NCBI GenBank assembly: GCA_051656785.1
Contig: JBOFJK010000002.1
Span: 62,001-126,000, forward strand
Length of the DNA: 64,000 bases
Source: UBA710 sp051656785
GTDB lineage: Bacteria; Bacillota_I; Bacilli_A; Mycoplasmatales; Metamycoplasmataceae
Reading direction: 5' to 3'
This document shows positions 31,597 to 41,581 of the stretch, one piece after another; positions within the stretch are counted from its first letter, which is position 1, and every line of letters starts with the position of its first letter. A program made the translations under genes and the position numbers. The notes under the pieces are model-generated. The model did not search any database. It was not told the origin of the DNA and saw nothing but the letters and a program-made list of their open reading frames with translations.

Positions 31597-32540
31597 TGAT
31601 ATTTTTAGGAATAGAATCTAGTCATGATGATACATCAATTGGTATTGTTGAAAATGGAGTAATATTACTTAACTACAAAATTAGTCAAATAAATATTCAC
31701 AAACAATATGGTGGAACAGTTCCAGAGATTGCATCTAGAGAGCATGTTAATAATTTTGCAATCTTATTAGAAAAATTAAAAAAAGAATTTGATCTAGGAA
31801 AAATTGATTATATTGCTTATACTGAAAAGCCGGGATTACTTGGATCTCTCAAAATGGGTTATTTATTTGCACACGCTTTATCTATCTCTTTAAATAAAGA
31901 ATTAATTCCTGTGGATCATTTAGAAGGTCATATTTATTCAGTATTATTAAGAAATAAGAATGAAAAAGAAAAGGTAATAATTTATCCATCACTATCCTTG
32001 GTGGTTTCGGGTGGGCATACTAGTTTATTTTTTCATAAGAATGAGTTTGATTTTGAATGTATTGGTAGAACATTAGACGATTCTCTAGGAGAGGTTTTTG
32101 ACAAGGTTGCAAGAAGTTTAGGTTTTGGTTTTCCTGGTGGGCAAGTAATTGATGATATTTTTAAAAATAATAAATATAAAAACTTGATTTATTTAACTGT
32201 CCCAAAGACAAAAAACAAATATGACTTTTCATTTAGTGGATTAAAAACACAAGTAATTAATATTATTAATAATAATTTTCAAAAAAAAGAGTTAATTGAT
32301 AAAAATCAATTAGCATATTCTTTTCAAAAACAAGCCATAGATTATTTAATTGATGTAACTAAAACAGCTATTAAGGAATATAAACCAAAAACACTTATCC
32401 TATCTGGTGGAGTTAGTGCAAATTCCTATTTAAGAAGTGAATATATTAAATTACATAATAATACCTTAATGCCAATGGAGGGGTATTCTACAGATAATGG
32501 TTCTATGATTGCCATAGCTGCCGAGATTTTGTGCAAATAA
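31596..32540 (+). CDS. tsaD: tRNA N6-threonylcarbamoyladenosine transferase
   Basis: 314 residues. Catalytic subunit that transfers the threonylcarbamoyl group to A37. Motifs: GIESSHDDTSIGIV, PEIASREHV, DHLEGHIYS with the metal-binding histidines, VSGGHTSLFF, and GGVSANSYLR near the C-terminus. The three t6A genes tsaE-tsaB-tsaD are consecutive, allowing coordinated production of the complex. Confidence 0.96.
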   Translation: MIFLGIESSHDDTSIGIVENGVILLNYKISQINIHKQYGGTVPEIASREHVNNFAILLEKLKKEFDLGKIDYIAYTEKPGLLGSLKMGYLFAHALSISLNKELIPVDHLEGHIYSVLLRNKNEKEKVIIYPSLSLVVSGGHTSLFFHKNEFDFECIGRTLDDSLGEVFDKVARSLGFGFPGGQVIDDIFKNNKYKNLIYLTVPKTKNKYDFSFSGLKTQVINIINNNFQKKELIDKNQLAYSFQKQAIDYLIDVTKTAIKEYKPKTLILSGGVSANSYLRSEYIKLHNNTLMPMEGYSTDNGSMIAIAAEILCK

Positions 32541-32583
32541 ATAAAAAATTATATTTTATATTTATAAATAATTATTTTTAATC

Positions 32584-32589
32584 TATAAT
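32584..32589 (+). promoter_or_regulatory. -10 box of the NCS2 permease transcript
   Basis: TATAAT whose predicted start site (about 32596) coincides with the first base of the leader stem GTACATAG. This supports an RNA element at the very 5' end of the message. Confidence 0.55.
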
Positions 32590-32595
32590 AAATAA

Positions 32596-32660
32596 GTACA
32601 TAGACCAAATCATTGGTTTAAATAGGGAATGTTGTTAACTTGTTTCTATGATTCAAGTAC
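32596..32660 (+). promoter_or_regulatory. Structured 5' leader of the purine permease, riboswitch-like
   Basis: GTAC (32596-32599) and CATAG (32599-32603) on the 5' side can pair with CTATG (32646-32650) and GTAC (32657-32660) on the 3' side; the two paired blocks are separated by six bulged bases on the 3' side. Inside lies a CCAA...TTGG hairpin at about 32605-32616. A second ATAG at about 32622-32625 could compete for CTAT, allowing two folds. No U-run terminator follows, so any control would probably act on translation. It does not match the purine-riboswitch core. Confidence 0.45.
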
Positions 32661-32694
32661 CAATTAAAAAAATCATATTATAGAAAAGATAGAA

Positions 32695-34212
32695 ATGAAT
32701 TTCATAAAGACTTACTTTAAATTTGATAAAAGGAACGCGACTTTTAAAAAAGAAATAATTGGAGGAATATCTACTTTTCTTGCAATGGCTTATATTCTTG
32801 CAGTTAATCCATCAATTGTTGGCGATAGTTTAATTAATCCAAATTTACCATGAGGTCCAGAAAATACGGCCTCTCAATTTTCAGCAGGACTATTTTTAGC
32901 AACGGCAATATCGGCATTTTTTGCAACAGTGCTAATGGGATTGTGAGCAAACATTCCGATAGGACTTGCTCCCGGCATGGGATTAAATGCTTTTTTTGCA
33001 TATACAGTTTCCCAATCAATTGGTTTTAATGGAGCATTGACTGTTACTATTATTTCGGGATTTGTTTACTTTTTTGTTGTCATCACACCTGCTAGGGATT
33101 TTATAACTAAAAAGATACCTACCAACCTAAAGCTATCTATCGGTGCAGCCTTAGGTTTTTTTATTGCCTTTCTTGGAATGCAAAGTTCAGGTATTATTCA
33201 ATCAAGTTCAAGCACACTTACAACACTAGGTGATTTCAGTAATGGCTTAGTAATCCTTTCAACTTTTATGTTATTTTCAGGATTAATACTTCATTATTTA
33301 AAAGTTCCAGGAGGAATTTTAATTTCAATGGTAGTTGGAGCAATAATTTTAGTTATCCTGTTAGAAACAAAAGCGATTAATAATATTGCTCCTGAACATT
33401 CCCTAATTGGTGATTATGGTGATTTTAAAACATTTAAACAAGTTATTCAAGGTGGGTGATTGGGATTTGGAGAAGCTGCGGTTTGAAAATCTCCAATGAC
33501 CTACTTAGCCATTTTTTCATTTGTTTATTTAGATTTTTTTGATACAACAGGCACACTAATGTCTTTAAATAGAATGATTAAATTGGATGAATCAGATGCC
33601 AACTGAATAAATAAAGCAAATAAAGTAGATGCTGTTGGAACAATCATAGGGGCAGGAATTGGGGCAACAACCGTTACTTCATTTGTTGAATCGACAGTCG
33701 GAGTATCTACTGGAGCTAAAACAGGTTTTTCTTCAATAATAACAGCCATTATGTTTGGATTATCAATAGCAATGTGACCAATCTTGCAAGTATTTATGCC
33801 TGTTCCTGTTTTAGTTGGTGAAACAATGACTTTCTATCAACCAATTATTGGACCTATTTTAGTTATTGTTGGAACACTAATGATCTCTCAATTAAAACAT
33901 TTTGAATGAGAAATAACCATTGACATTCCAATGCTATTCCTTACAATAATGTTTATGATGTTAACTAACTCGATAGCTGAAGGAATGGCGGCTGGTGTAA
34001 TCACATTTTTAGTTATGAATTTTTTCGCTGGACTAGTTCAAAAAAGATGTAAAAATAAGGAAGATGTTATTGAAACGATGGAGATCCAATTTAATACTGA
34101 TAAACCAAAAGAAAAAAGTAAAGAATTAAATTATTTAAAGAGAATAAATTTAGTTATAGTTCTTATTACAATATTTTCAATAACATTTATAATAATTGGT
34201 TTATTTATATAA
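32695..34212 (+). CDS. NCS2-family purine (guanine/hypoxanthine-type) permease
   Basis: 505 residues with about 12-13 hydrophobic segments. Motifs of the AzgA/PbuG branch of NCS2: GGISTFLAMAYILAVNPSI, GLAPGMGLNAFFAY, FSFVYLDFFDTTGTLM and SFVESTVGVSTGAKTG. These proteins import purine bases by proton symport, which suits an organism that salvages purines with PRPP. It sits alone behind a structured leader. The exact base (guanine, hypoxanthine or adenine) cannot be told from the motifs. Confidence 0.92.
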
Positions 34213-34312
34213 TTGAACTGAGTTGTATAGCTTTTTTATGCATATGAACAATAATTTCTTTATAATAAATAATTGAAAACATTTAGTTAGTATAAGAATA
34301 GGTGAATAAGAA

Positions 34313-34912
34313 ATGATTAATATTTACAATATACTTAGATATACACCTGGTGAAGACTTTGATGAGCATCACTTTGCAGGGATTTTTTGAACAAATATTC
34401 TAGCTAACATTGTTGCAATTTTAATTATTCTTTCAACTCTTTCAACAATTACGTATTTAATAGTAAATTTATCTTTAAAATTAAGAATCAATCTAGAAAT
34501 TAAGAAAATATTAAGAAGAGATTTTTTAATAACAAATTTAGAAGCAATGACATTCTTTTCATTGATTGAATATATTTCAATAACTAATGAAGAGGAACTT
34601 AAGAAAAAATTGAAAAGAAAGTTTTTAGTAGAGAACCAAGAAAGACCAAATATGATTGAGAATCAAATGTCTTTATATAAAAATGTTTTTACAAATTTTA
34701 AAACATATAAGCAATTATCTAGATGAAATAAAAGTACAGATATTTTAAAATATTTTTATAAAACTGATTTTTCTAAAATATCGCATCTAAGTATTGCTTC
34801 AAATAATCATGGTAAGGAAATAGTTTTTATTTTCCATTTAGAAGGAAATCCCGAAATAAAAACACTTAAAAATAAAAAATATGGTAATTTATCTAAAGTG
34901 CGTTTTAATTAA
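34313..34912 (+). CDS. Membrane protein of unknown function
   Basis: 199 residues. A short N-terminal part (about 25 residues) is followed by a long hydrophobic segment, residues about 27-55 (ILANIVAILIILSTLSTI...), then a basic cytosolic domain (LRINLEIKKILRRDFL) of about 140 residues. No recognised motif. TATAAT at 34261-34266 gives a leader of about 45 bases with a weak purine-rich site. The TAA stop overlaps the ung ATG by one base, so the two are coupled. Confidence 0.75.
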
Positions 34913-35565
34913 TGGATAAAGAATATATTGACTTCATTGCCACCCAAGCAAAACTTCCTTACTATAAAGAAATGCAAACATTTCTTGAAAAAGAGATATT
35001 AAATAAAAAAATAATATATCCTAAACAAAATGATATTTATAAATGTTTCAAGGAAACAAAATTTCATGAAATGAAAGTTGTTATTTTTGGTCAAGATCCA
35101 TATCATACCGAAAATATTGCAGATGGGTTGGCATTCTCCACAAGGATGTCTAAAACTCCACCATCTTTATTAAATATTTTTAAAGAAATAAAAAATGAAT
35201 ATTCTAACATTTCTTTCAAAAGCAATGATCTAACTCTTTGAGCAAAACAAGGTGTACTTTTACTAAATACAAGTTTAACTGTTGAGCAAGGAATACCTAA
35301 TAGTCATTCTAAAATTGGTTGAGATATTTTTATAAAAAATTTTATTCAATTCCTAAACAATAATAAGAATTTCTTGGTTTTTGTATTGTGAGGAAAAAGT
35401 GCACAAAAATTTAAGCCATTTATTTCTGACAAATTCTTTATTTTAGAATCACCACATCCCTCGCCCTTTAGTGCTAGGAAAGGCTTTATAGGTAATGGTC
35501 ATTTTAAAGAGGCGAACAAAATATTAAAAAATAACAATCTTAAAGAAATAAATTGAAATACTTAG
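34912..35565 (+). CDS. ung: Uracil-DNA glycosylase
   Basis: 217 residues. Family 1 UNG, removes uracil from DNA. Motifs: catalytic water-activating GQDPYH, GLAFSTR, LLLNTSLTV and the DNA-intercalating HPSPFSARKGF. Three TGA codons (for example LTLW, SKIGW) are Trp where the family has Trp. It starts on the last base of the preceding membrane-protein gene. Confidence 0.96.
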
Positions 35566-35598
35566 ATACAATCATTTTTCAATTTTTTTAAAAAATAG

Positions 35599-35604
35599 TA
35601 TAAT
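35599..35604 (+). promoter_or_regulatory. -10 box of rplK-rplA
   Basis: TATAAT preceded by TAG. It predicts a start near 35611 and a leader of about 95 bases that contains the L1-type hairpins. Confidence 0.6.
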
Positions 35605-35610
35605 ACATAA

Positions 35611-35668
35611 GCAATGTAAATTGCCTAGCGTGCAAGTGGAAGGATTTCAATAAATCCGTCTGACCACG
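35611..35668 (+). promoter_or_regulatory. Candidate L1-binding leader of rplK-rplA
   Basis: First hairpin GCAAT (35611-35615) / ATTGC (35620-35624). The second has an outer stem GTGG (35636-35639) / CCAC (35664-35667), an asymmetric internal loop (AA opposite GTCTGA) and an inner stem GGATTT (35642-35647) / AAATCC (35652-35657). Two helices around an asymmetric loop upstream of rplK-rplA is the arrangement by which ribosomal protein L1 represses its own operon by mimicking its 23S site. Confidence 0.6.
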
Positions 35669-35705
35669 ATAGATCAGAATATAAACAAATAAGGAGTGCA
35701 CAACT

Positions 35706-36293
35706 ATGGCAAAAGAAATAGTTCGTATCGCTAAATTAGAGTTTAATGCTGGTCAAGCTAAACCGGGTCCTGAATTAGCAGGTCTTGGGATAGTAATGCC
35801 AGAATTTACAAGACAATTTAACGACGAAACGAAAGATAGAGGCAGCGAACCAGTTCCTGTTGAAATCACAATTTATAATGACAAATCATTTACCTTTAAA
35901 TTATTTTCAGCACCAGCAGCATATAAATTATTGCAAGCAGCAGGAATACCAAAAGGAAGTGCTAACTCAAAAACAACAATTGTTGGTAAAATAACAAAAT
36001 CTCAATTAGAAGAAATTGCTGCTTATAAATTAAAAGACTTAAATACAGATAACGTTGAACAAGCAATGAAAATAATTGCTGGTACAGCAAGAAATATTGG
36101 AATTGCTATTGAAGGTGTTGACAATATTGAAGAAAAAATGCAAGAAGCTAAAAAAGCTGCTATAGCTGAAGCAAAAGCTCATGCTGACCAAGCTAAATTT
36201 GAAGCTGAAGCTGCCGCCGCTGCAGAAAATGCTTCAGCTTCAGTGGAAGTTGAAGTTATTGGTAAGAAAGATAATGCTGAAGGTGATGAATAA
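35706..36293 (+). CDS. rplK: 50S ribosomal protein L11 with C-terminal extension
   Basis: 195 residues, against about 142 for typical L11. The normal core is complete: KLEFNAGQAKPGPELAGLGI at the start and GTARNIGIAIEG near residue 140. The extra segment of about 50 residues is rich in Ala, Glu and Lys (EAEAAAAAENASASVEVEV), likely helical then disordered. A good AAGGAG site precedes the ATG. The stop overlaps the start of rplA by one base. Confidence 0.95.
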   Translation: MAKEIVRIAKLEFNAGQAKPGPELAGLGIVMPEFTRQFNDETKDRGSEPVPVEITIYNDKSFTFKLFSAPAAYKLLQAAGIPKGSANSKTTIVGKITKSQLEEIAAYKLKDLNTDNVEQAMKIIAGTARNIGIAIEGVDNIEEKMQEAKKAAIAEAKAHADQAKFEAEAAAAAENASASVEVEVIGKKDNAEGDE

Positions 36294-36982
36294 TGGCTAA
36301 ATACATAAGTAAAAATCTAAAAAAAGCTTTAGAACAATTTGATCAATCTAAAGAATATTCATTAACAGAAGCAATTGAAATAATTAAAAAAGTTTCATTT
36401 GTTAAATTTGATGCATCAATTGATTTAGCATTAAATTTAAATCTTGATACAAGAAAAGCCGAACAACAATTAAGAGGAGCTGTACTATTACCGCATGGAA
36501 CTGGTAAAAAAATTAGTGTTTTAGTCGCATCAGATGATCCTAAAAACCAAGAAGCATCTAAAAAAGCTGGTGCAGATATTGTTGCATCAGGTATGGAATT
36601 AGAAGAAATATTAAAAAAAGGTGTTTTTGAATTTGATGTTATGGTCGCAGAACCAAAAATGATGATTACACTTGGTAAATATGGGAAAGTACTAGGTCCT
36701 AAAGGGTTAATGCCTAATCCAAAAACTGGAACTGTTACTCCAGATCCTGCAAAAGCAGTTGAAGAACTTAAGAAAGGTAAAGCAAACTATAGGGCTGATA
36801 AAGCAGGAATTGTACATTCATTAATTGGTAAAGTATCAATGGATACTAAAGCACTTGTGGAAAATTGTGAAACAGTAATTTCTTTAATGAAAAAACTAAA
36901 ACCAGCAACTGTTAAAGGTGCCTATATAATAAGTTTAACTATTTCATCAACAATGGGTCCTTCAATTACATTAAAACAATAA
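36293..36982 (+). CDS. rplA: 50S ribosomal protein L1
   Basis: 229 residues, normal length. Forms the L1 stalk near the ribosomal E site. Motifs: FDASIDLALNLNLD, LPHGTGK, GKYGKVLGPKGLMPNPKTGTVT. Translationally coupled to rplK. The leader upstream of rplK carries a structure resembling its rRNA target, so it may repress its own operon. Confidence 0.97.
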   Translation: MAKYISKNLKKALEQFDQSKEYSLTEAIEIIKKVSFVKFDASIDLALNLNLDTRKAEQQLRGAVLLPHGTGKKISVLVASDDPKNQEASKKAGADIVASGMELEEILKKGVFEFDVMVAEPKMMITLGKYGKVLGPKGLMPNPKTGTVTPDPAKAVEELKKGKANYRADKAGIVHSLIGKVSMDTKALVENCETVISLMKKLKPATVKGAYIISLTISSTMGPSITLKQ

Positions 36983-37025
36983 TAATTATTTAATTTGTCT
37001 TAAAGAATTAATAAAACTAAACACC

Positions 37026-37048
37026 AAAACTCATATAATGAGTTTTTT
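37026..37048 (+). terminator. Rho-independent terminator after rplK-rplA
   Basis: AAAACTCAT (37026-37034) and ATGAGTTTT (37038-37046) form a 9-base stem with a 3-base loop followed by a T-run. Confidence 0.8.
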
Positions 37049-37095
37049 GTTATTTAAAAATAACATTTCATTTATCCAAATTTACTCTTTTCTAA

Positions 37096-37101
37096 TATAA
37101 T
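37096..37101 (+). promoter_or_regulatory. -10 box of the BMP lipoprotein gene
   Basis: TATAAT about 44 bases before the ATG; the leader contains a strong GAAGGAG ribosome site. No clear -35. Confidence 0.5.
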
Positions 37102-37145
37102 AGAAATTACACACAATATTATTAATAATTAAAAGAAGGAGAAAA

Positions 37146-38483
37146 ATGAGTTTTATTAAAAAAATTTTACTAGGAGGAGCATTGGCAACACTTGCTATAC
37201 CTTCATCAATCTTACTAGTTTCTTGTTCAACTGAAAATAGTGATAAATTTGATATAGGGATTTCAAAAGAAACTGAAGATTACTATGGTAAAAAACTTGA
37301 AGATAAATTAGAAGAAACAACTGATAAATCAGTAGTTCAAAGAAAAACAATATTAATTACAGCAGAAGGTCGTGTTAATGATAAATCATTCAATGAATCA
37401 GCACTAGGTGCTATTAGACTTTATCAAAAACAAGTAAAATCAAATAATAATACTTTTACTTACAAAGAAACTGAAAATGTTAATGAATTAAAAAATCTTT
37501 ATACTCAATCAATCAATCAAGGATTTAAAACATGAGTACTAACAGGATTCCAACAATATGATGAATTTAATAAGTGAATTAATGAAGGAAATAATCGTCA
37601 AGCATTCATTAATTCTAAAGCTGTAATTATTGGTGTTGATTGAAATGGTTCTGACATTGTTCCTGAAGGACAATTCTTAGGATTAGGATTTAAAACAGAA
37701 GAAGCGGCATGAGTGATTGGTCAAGCGGCATCAGAATATCTACATGAAAAAGGCTTGCCTCCACATTTAAATACTTTTGGTGGTGGAGCATTTGATGGAG
37801 TTACAGACTTTGTTAATGGATTCTTACAAGGTATGCTTGATTGAAATATTGCCAATGCATCTAAAAAGGTTGAATTTTGATCAGGTAACTCTAAATCAAA
37901 TACAGTAGTTTTAGATACTACCTTTGAACCTTCTGCAGATATAATCAATAAAATAAAAGGAATTGTTGGTACAACTACTCAATCTCCTAAAATAATTCTA
38001 CCAGTTGCAGGCTCATTAACAAATACAACATTAAGTGATGTTAAAGATAAAAAAAATGGTCAATTGTTAATTGGTGTTGATTCAAACCAAGCACTAGCTT
38101 TCCCTAATGATAAAGAATGGTTCTTTTCTTCAGTAGAGAAAAAAGTTGCAGTTGGTATTTATAAAGCAATGACACTACTTGCCGGAATTCCTCTTGATCA
38201 TACTGAACAAGGGGTATCTGATGCAGGATTCCAAGGTGACTTTTCTGCTATTGATGTTGTAGGTAAACCATATAAAAATGCATATGTTAAATATGGATTT
38301 GATAAAGATTTAGTTGGTTTCTCAACATCTTTATTGAAAGATAGTGATGCAGATATTGCTAACAAAGCATTACAAACAGCTTTTGAAAAATATAAAGCAA
38401 TGAGACCTACTTTTGAAATAATGACAGATCCATCTGCTAACCCAGATATTCTTAATGGTATTATTGCCAAAATTAATGGTTAA
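37146..38483 (+). CDS. BMP-family nucleoside-binding lipoprotein (P48-like)
   Basis: 445 residues. A lipoprotein signal with lipobox LLVS-Cys27 is followed by a Bmp/Med-type periplasmic-binding fold: ILITAEGRVNDKSFNESA, LGLGFKTEEAAWVIGQAA, FGGGAFDGVTDFVNGF, LLIGVDSNQA. This family, which includes P48/M161Ag of mycoplasmas and PnrA, binds purine nucleosides for an ABC importer. The matching ATPase and two permeases lie 3 kb downstream, separated by thiI-ezrA on the other strand. Strong GAAGGAG before the ATG and own terminator indicate a single-gene transcript. Confidence 0.92.
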
Positions 38484-38534
38484 TGAAATAAATATTTTAT
38501 AATCTGAATAATCCATATAGAAAATATAGCATTT

Positions 38535-38566
38535 AATAACTACTCTAATAAAGTAGTTATTTTTTA
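38535..38566 (+). terminator. Rho-independent terminator after the BMP lipoprotein gene
   Basis: AATAACTACT (38535-38544) pairs with AGTAGTTATT (38552-38561) around a 7-base loop, followed by TTTTT. Confidence 0.8.
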
Positions 38567-38578
38567 TTTATATGAAGA

Positions 38579-39718
38579 CTAAAAATATTTTATCTTAATA
38601 TTTTTTGTAATGCCATCCTCTTCAAATTTACTTAAATTATATAGTTCTTTTTCTAATGATTGAGCTACTTTCAAATTAGGTTTTGTGGTTGGGTTTGTAG
38701 GAGCAAATAATTCACATGCTTCACTTGCTCTAATAATAGAAATATTATATGTATTAATATCAATCCCCCTTTTGATGATATCTAATTTATCATTAGTAAG
38801 TAAAGGTCTATAAACAGGTAAGGTTGCTTGATCTTGAACAACATTCATTGCTTCTAGCGTTTGTGAAGCCACTTGTCCTAAATTTTCCCCATTACTAATT
38901 CCTAGACAATTATTTTCAGTTGCGATAGTTGAAGCAATTCTATAAAAACTCCTTCTCATCAATATGATTTTATATGCCTGTTTAGAAGTCATACCTATAT
39001 AATTCATTAGGTTAGTATAATTAAAACTATATAGCTTTGATGTTCCTTGATATTTTGTCAATGTTTTAATTATTTCATCAATTTTATCCATAGTTTTTTG
39101 ATCAGTATGTGGTGGAGTTAGAAATGATAGAAATTCTATAATTACACCTCTTTTCATCATTTCAAAGGCAGCAACTGGAGAATCAATACCTCCTGAAATT
39201 AAATGTAGAACTTTTCCTGCCGTTCCTACAGGTAGACCACCAAGCCCTGCAACTCTATCAGAAAAAACATATGTAAATTTCTTGTGAACTTCAATATTAA
39301 ATTCAATATCAGGATTTTTTATCTGCACTTTATAATTTGAATTCTTAAGAATGAAAGAACCAAAGTGATTATTCATTTCAATAGATGTCATAGCAAAATC
39401 TTTAAAACTTCTTCTAGAAATGCATTTAAATGTTCTATTTTTATGTTCAATAAGCTTTTTAATAGTTTCTTCTATTTCGACAATGAATGAATTACAAACA
39501 TATACTTTTGAATAAGAGGAGATTCCAAAAACATATTTTAAATTGCTCATTGTTTTTTCTGAATAAGTAAGATAAATTCTATCAAAAGAAATGATAATAT
39601 CCTCTTCTCTCAAGGAACAAATTTTCTTAATATTTCTTGCTAATGTGCGGACAAAATTCATTTTATTTTTACCTTTTAATGAAAGCTCTCCATATCTAAC
39701 TAATATCTTGCTATTCAT
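38579..39718 (-). CDS. thiI: tRNA 4-thiouridine synthase
   Basis: 379 residues. N-terminal ferredoxin-like and THUMP domains (ILVRYGELSLKGKN at the start), then the PP-loop ATP-pyrophosphatase with LISGGIDSPVAAFEM and a typical GISNGENLGQVASQT. The C-terminal rhodanese domain of enterobacterial ThiI is absent, as in most Firmicutes; sulfur would come from a cysteine desulfurase encoded elsewhere. Its start overlaps the stop of the EzrA-like gene by one base. Confidence 0.94.
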   Translation of the reverse strand: MNSKILVRYGELSLKGKNKMNFVRTLARNIKKICSLREEDIIISFDRIYLTYSEKTMSNLKYVFGISSYSKVYVCNSFIVEIEETIKKLIEHKNRTFKCISRRSFKDFAMTSIEMNNHFGSFILKNSNYKVQIKNPDIEFNIEVHKKFTYVFSDRVAGLGGLPVGTAGKVLHLISGGIDSPVAAFEMMKRGVIIEFLSFLTPPHTDQKTMDKIDEIIKTLTKYQGTSKLYSFNYTNLMNYIGMTSKQAYKIILMRRSFYRIASTIATENNCLGISNGENLGQVASQTLEAMNVVQDQATLPVYRPLLTNDKLDIIKRGIDINTYNISIIRASEACELFAPTNPTTKPNLKVAQSLEKELYNLSKFEEDGITKNIKIKYF

Positions 39719-41400
39719 TAATTTACACCTTTATTTAATGTATTAATTAAATTATTTAAAGCAATATTATAATTACCATCTAAATAACTATTTTCTGACA
39801 TAATAACACTTTCATTAAGTTTTAAATCAGATGATCTTTTAGGAGCTAATAATTCTGAAACTTGAATATATAATTTTGATATTTCAATTTTAATACCTAC
39901 TGTTAAAATATAATCAACAACAAGCTCCAATAACTCCTTATATTCATTAACGATATTGGGTTTAGTGTTGCTCGGTGTATTCATTATTATGCCTACAATT
40001 TTTTCTCTCAAATCCTCGATTGCCAAAGAATTTTCATTTTCTTCAGGACTTAAAATAATATAATTCCTCATTATATAAGATTTCATATTACTTAGTAATA
40101 TAACTAGTCTTTCAAATTTTAGAAGGTTTGACTCACCCTCAAGATAGAACATTTCTAATTTTTTACTTAGCTCAACAAATAATAAATAAAAACCCTTCAA
40201 CTGATAGAATAAACTTTTATATTTAAATTGCTTGGATGAAAAGCTAATTTCTGAATTATTTTCATCCTTAGTAATTTTCTCTATTCATAAATCAACTTCT
40301 GTAATAAAATTTGATAATTTATTCAACTCTTCTTCAAACTGCGAGAAATATATCTTATCAATTTGATGAGCTACTGTAAGATCATTTTTAATTGTAATAA
40401 ATAATTTAGAAATATCTTTCTTATATTTTCCCAGTTCATTTTTGTTTTTTAGTATAAAGTTATATGAATTAATTTCAAGATTAATCTCTTTATTTAAATT
40501 ATTCAAAATATATAAAATCTTGTTATTAGATTTTTCTATTTCTTCCATGTTGTCAATTGAAAAAGAAGAACATGATATTTGATGAACTGACTTCATTGAA
40601 TTAATTTGTTCATAGAATGTAATGTATGAAAAATTACAATTTGTATTCTTTTTTGTTCTTTCAAAATAATCTTCAATTTTTTGAAAGTAATCAGGAATTT
40701 TAGTAAAAACAGTTTCTTCTAATTCCTCACAGTTATTTGCAAATTTAATTAGTTTCAAAAAATCTTCTTTAATATTAGCAAATGCAACTGCAACCTTATC
40801 CATTTGATTCGAACCAACAAAATCATCCAAAGTTTTTAAATTAGCTTCAATTTTACTGAATTCATTTAAAATTAAATTTCTTGATATTTGATTTTTTTCT
40901 TCAGATATTTTTTTATTTAATTCATTTTTTAATTCCCTTAAACCATTTTTGTATTCCACAATTTCTTTTCGAGCGATTTTGATATTTTCTAAAATAGTGC
41001 CAACTGTTTTAAAAAATTTATTAGAAAGATCTTCAATTCTTTTTTCATTTTTAACAATATCATGGAATACTTTATTTGATGCAAAAAGTTGATATTTCAG
41101 TATTTTATTTTTCCCATTTGTTGCAAGACTAAAATTCTTTCTTTTTAATTGTTCAATATCTCAAGCAAAAGTAGCGGCTTCTTCTTTTATTACATCTGTA
41201 TCTGTATTATTTTTAACTAAATTTAGCGAACGTAGTTCATTTGTATATATTTGGTTAGTGCTTAAACTATTGGCATCTTTATGATTATCGAAAAATTTCT
41301 CCAATCATTTTTTTCTAACATTTATATATAAAAATAAACTTAAAATAACTAGAATAAGTGATATTGGAAAAATTAAATAAAGTAGTTTTATGTAAGGCAT
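39718..41400 (-). CDS. ezrA: EzrA-like septation ring protein
   Basis: 560 residues, almost exactly the length of B. subtilis EzrA (562). One N-terminal transmembrane helix at residues about 4-26 (IKLLYLIFPISLILVILSLFLY), then a short basic stretch and a long, charged, coiled-coil-rich cytosolic region. EzrA anchors at the membrane and negatively controls FtsZ rings. Gene neighbourhood supports this: in Bacillus, ezrA is next to a cysteine desulfurase gene and thiI; here it is translationally coupled to thiI. Primary sequence similarity is too loose to judge by eye, so the call rests on layout, length and synteny. Confidence 0.65.
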
Positions 41401-41483
41401 ATTTTTAATTATATTAAATTACCTATTTTTTTTAGTCAAATTTTATATCATAACTTCTTTCAAAATTAAAATTTATTTTAAAA

Positions 41484-41501
41484 TGTTATTAAAAAATAAC
41501 A
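41484..41501. promoter_or_regulatory. Inverted repeat between divergent ezrA and nucleoside importer genes
   Basis: TGTTATT (41484-41490), 4-base A loop, AATAACA (41495-41501). It lies about midway in the 181-base divergent region, upstream of TATAAT at 41533-41538. It could be an operator or a weak hairpin. The rest of this region is AT-rich with no gene. Confidence 0.35.
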
Positions 41502-41581
41502 ATCAAAAAAACTACCTATATTGAAAATACTTTATAATTAATTAATTAATATTTTTTATAAATTTAATAGGGGGAGATAAT

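Noticed and set aside
32596..32660. Classical purine riboswitch
   Set aside because: The J2/3 and P3 core bases and the two loop-loop kissing hairpins are not present; kept only as an unclassified structured leader.
39718..40959. Two small hypothetical genes on the minus strand
   Set aside because: They are parts of one 560-residue EzrA-like frame joined through TGA codons.
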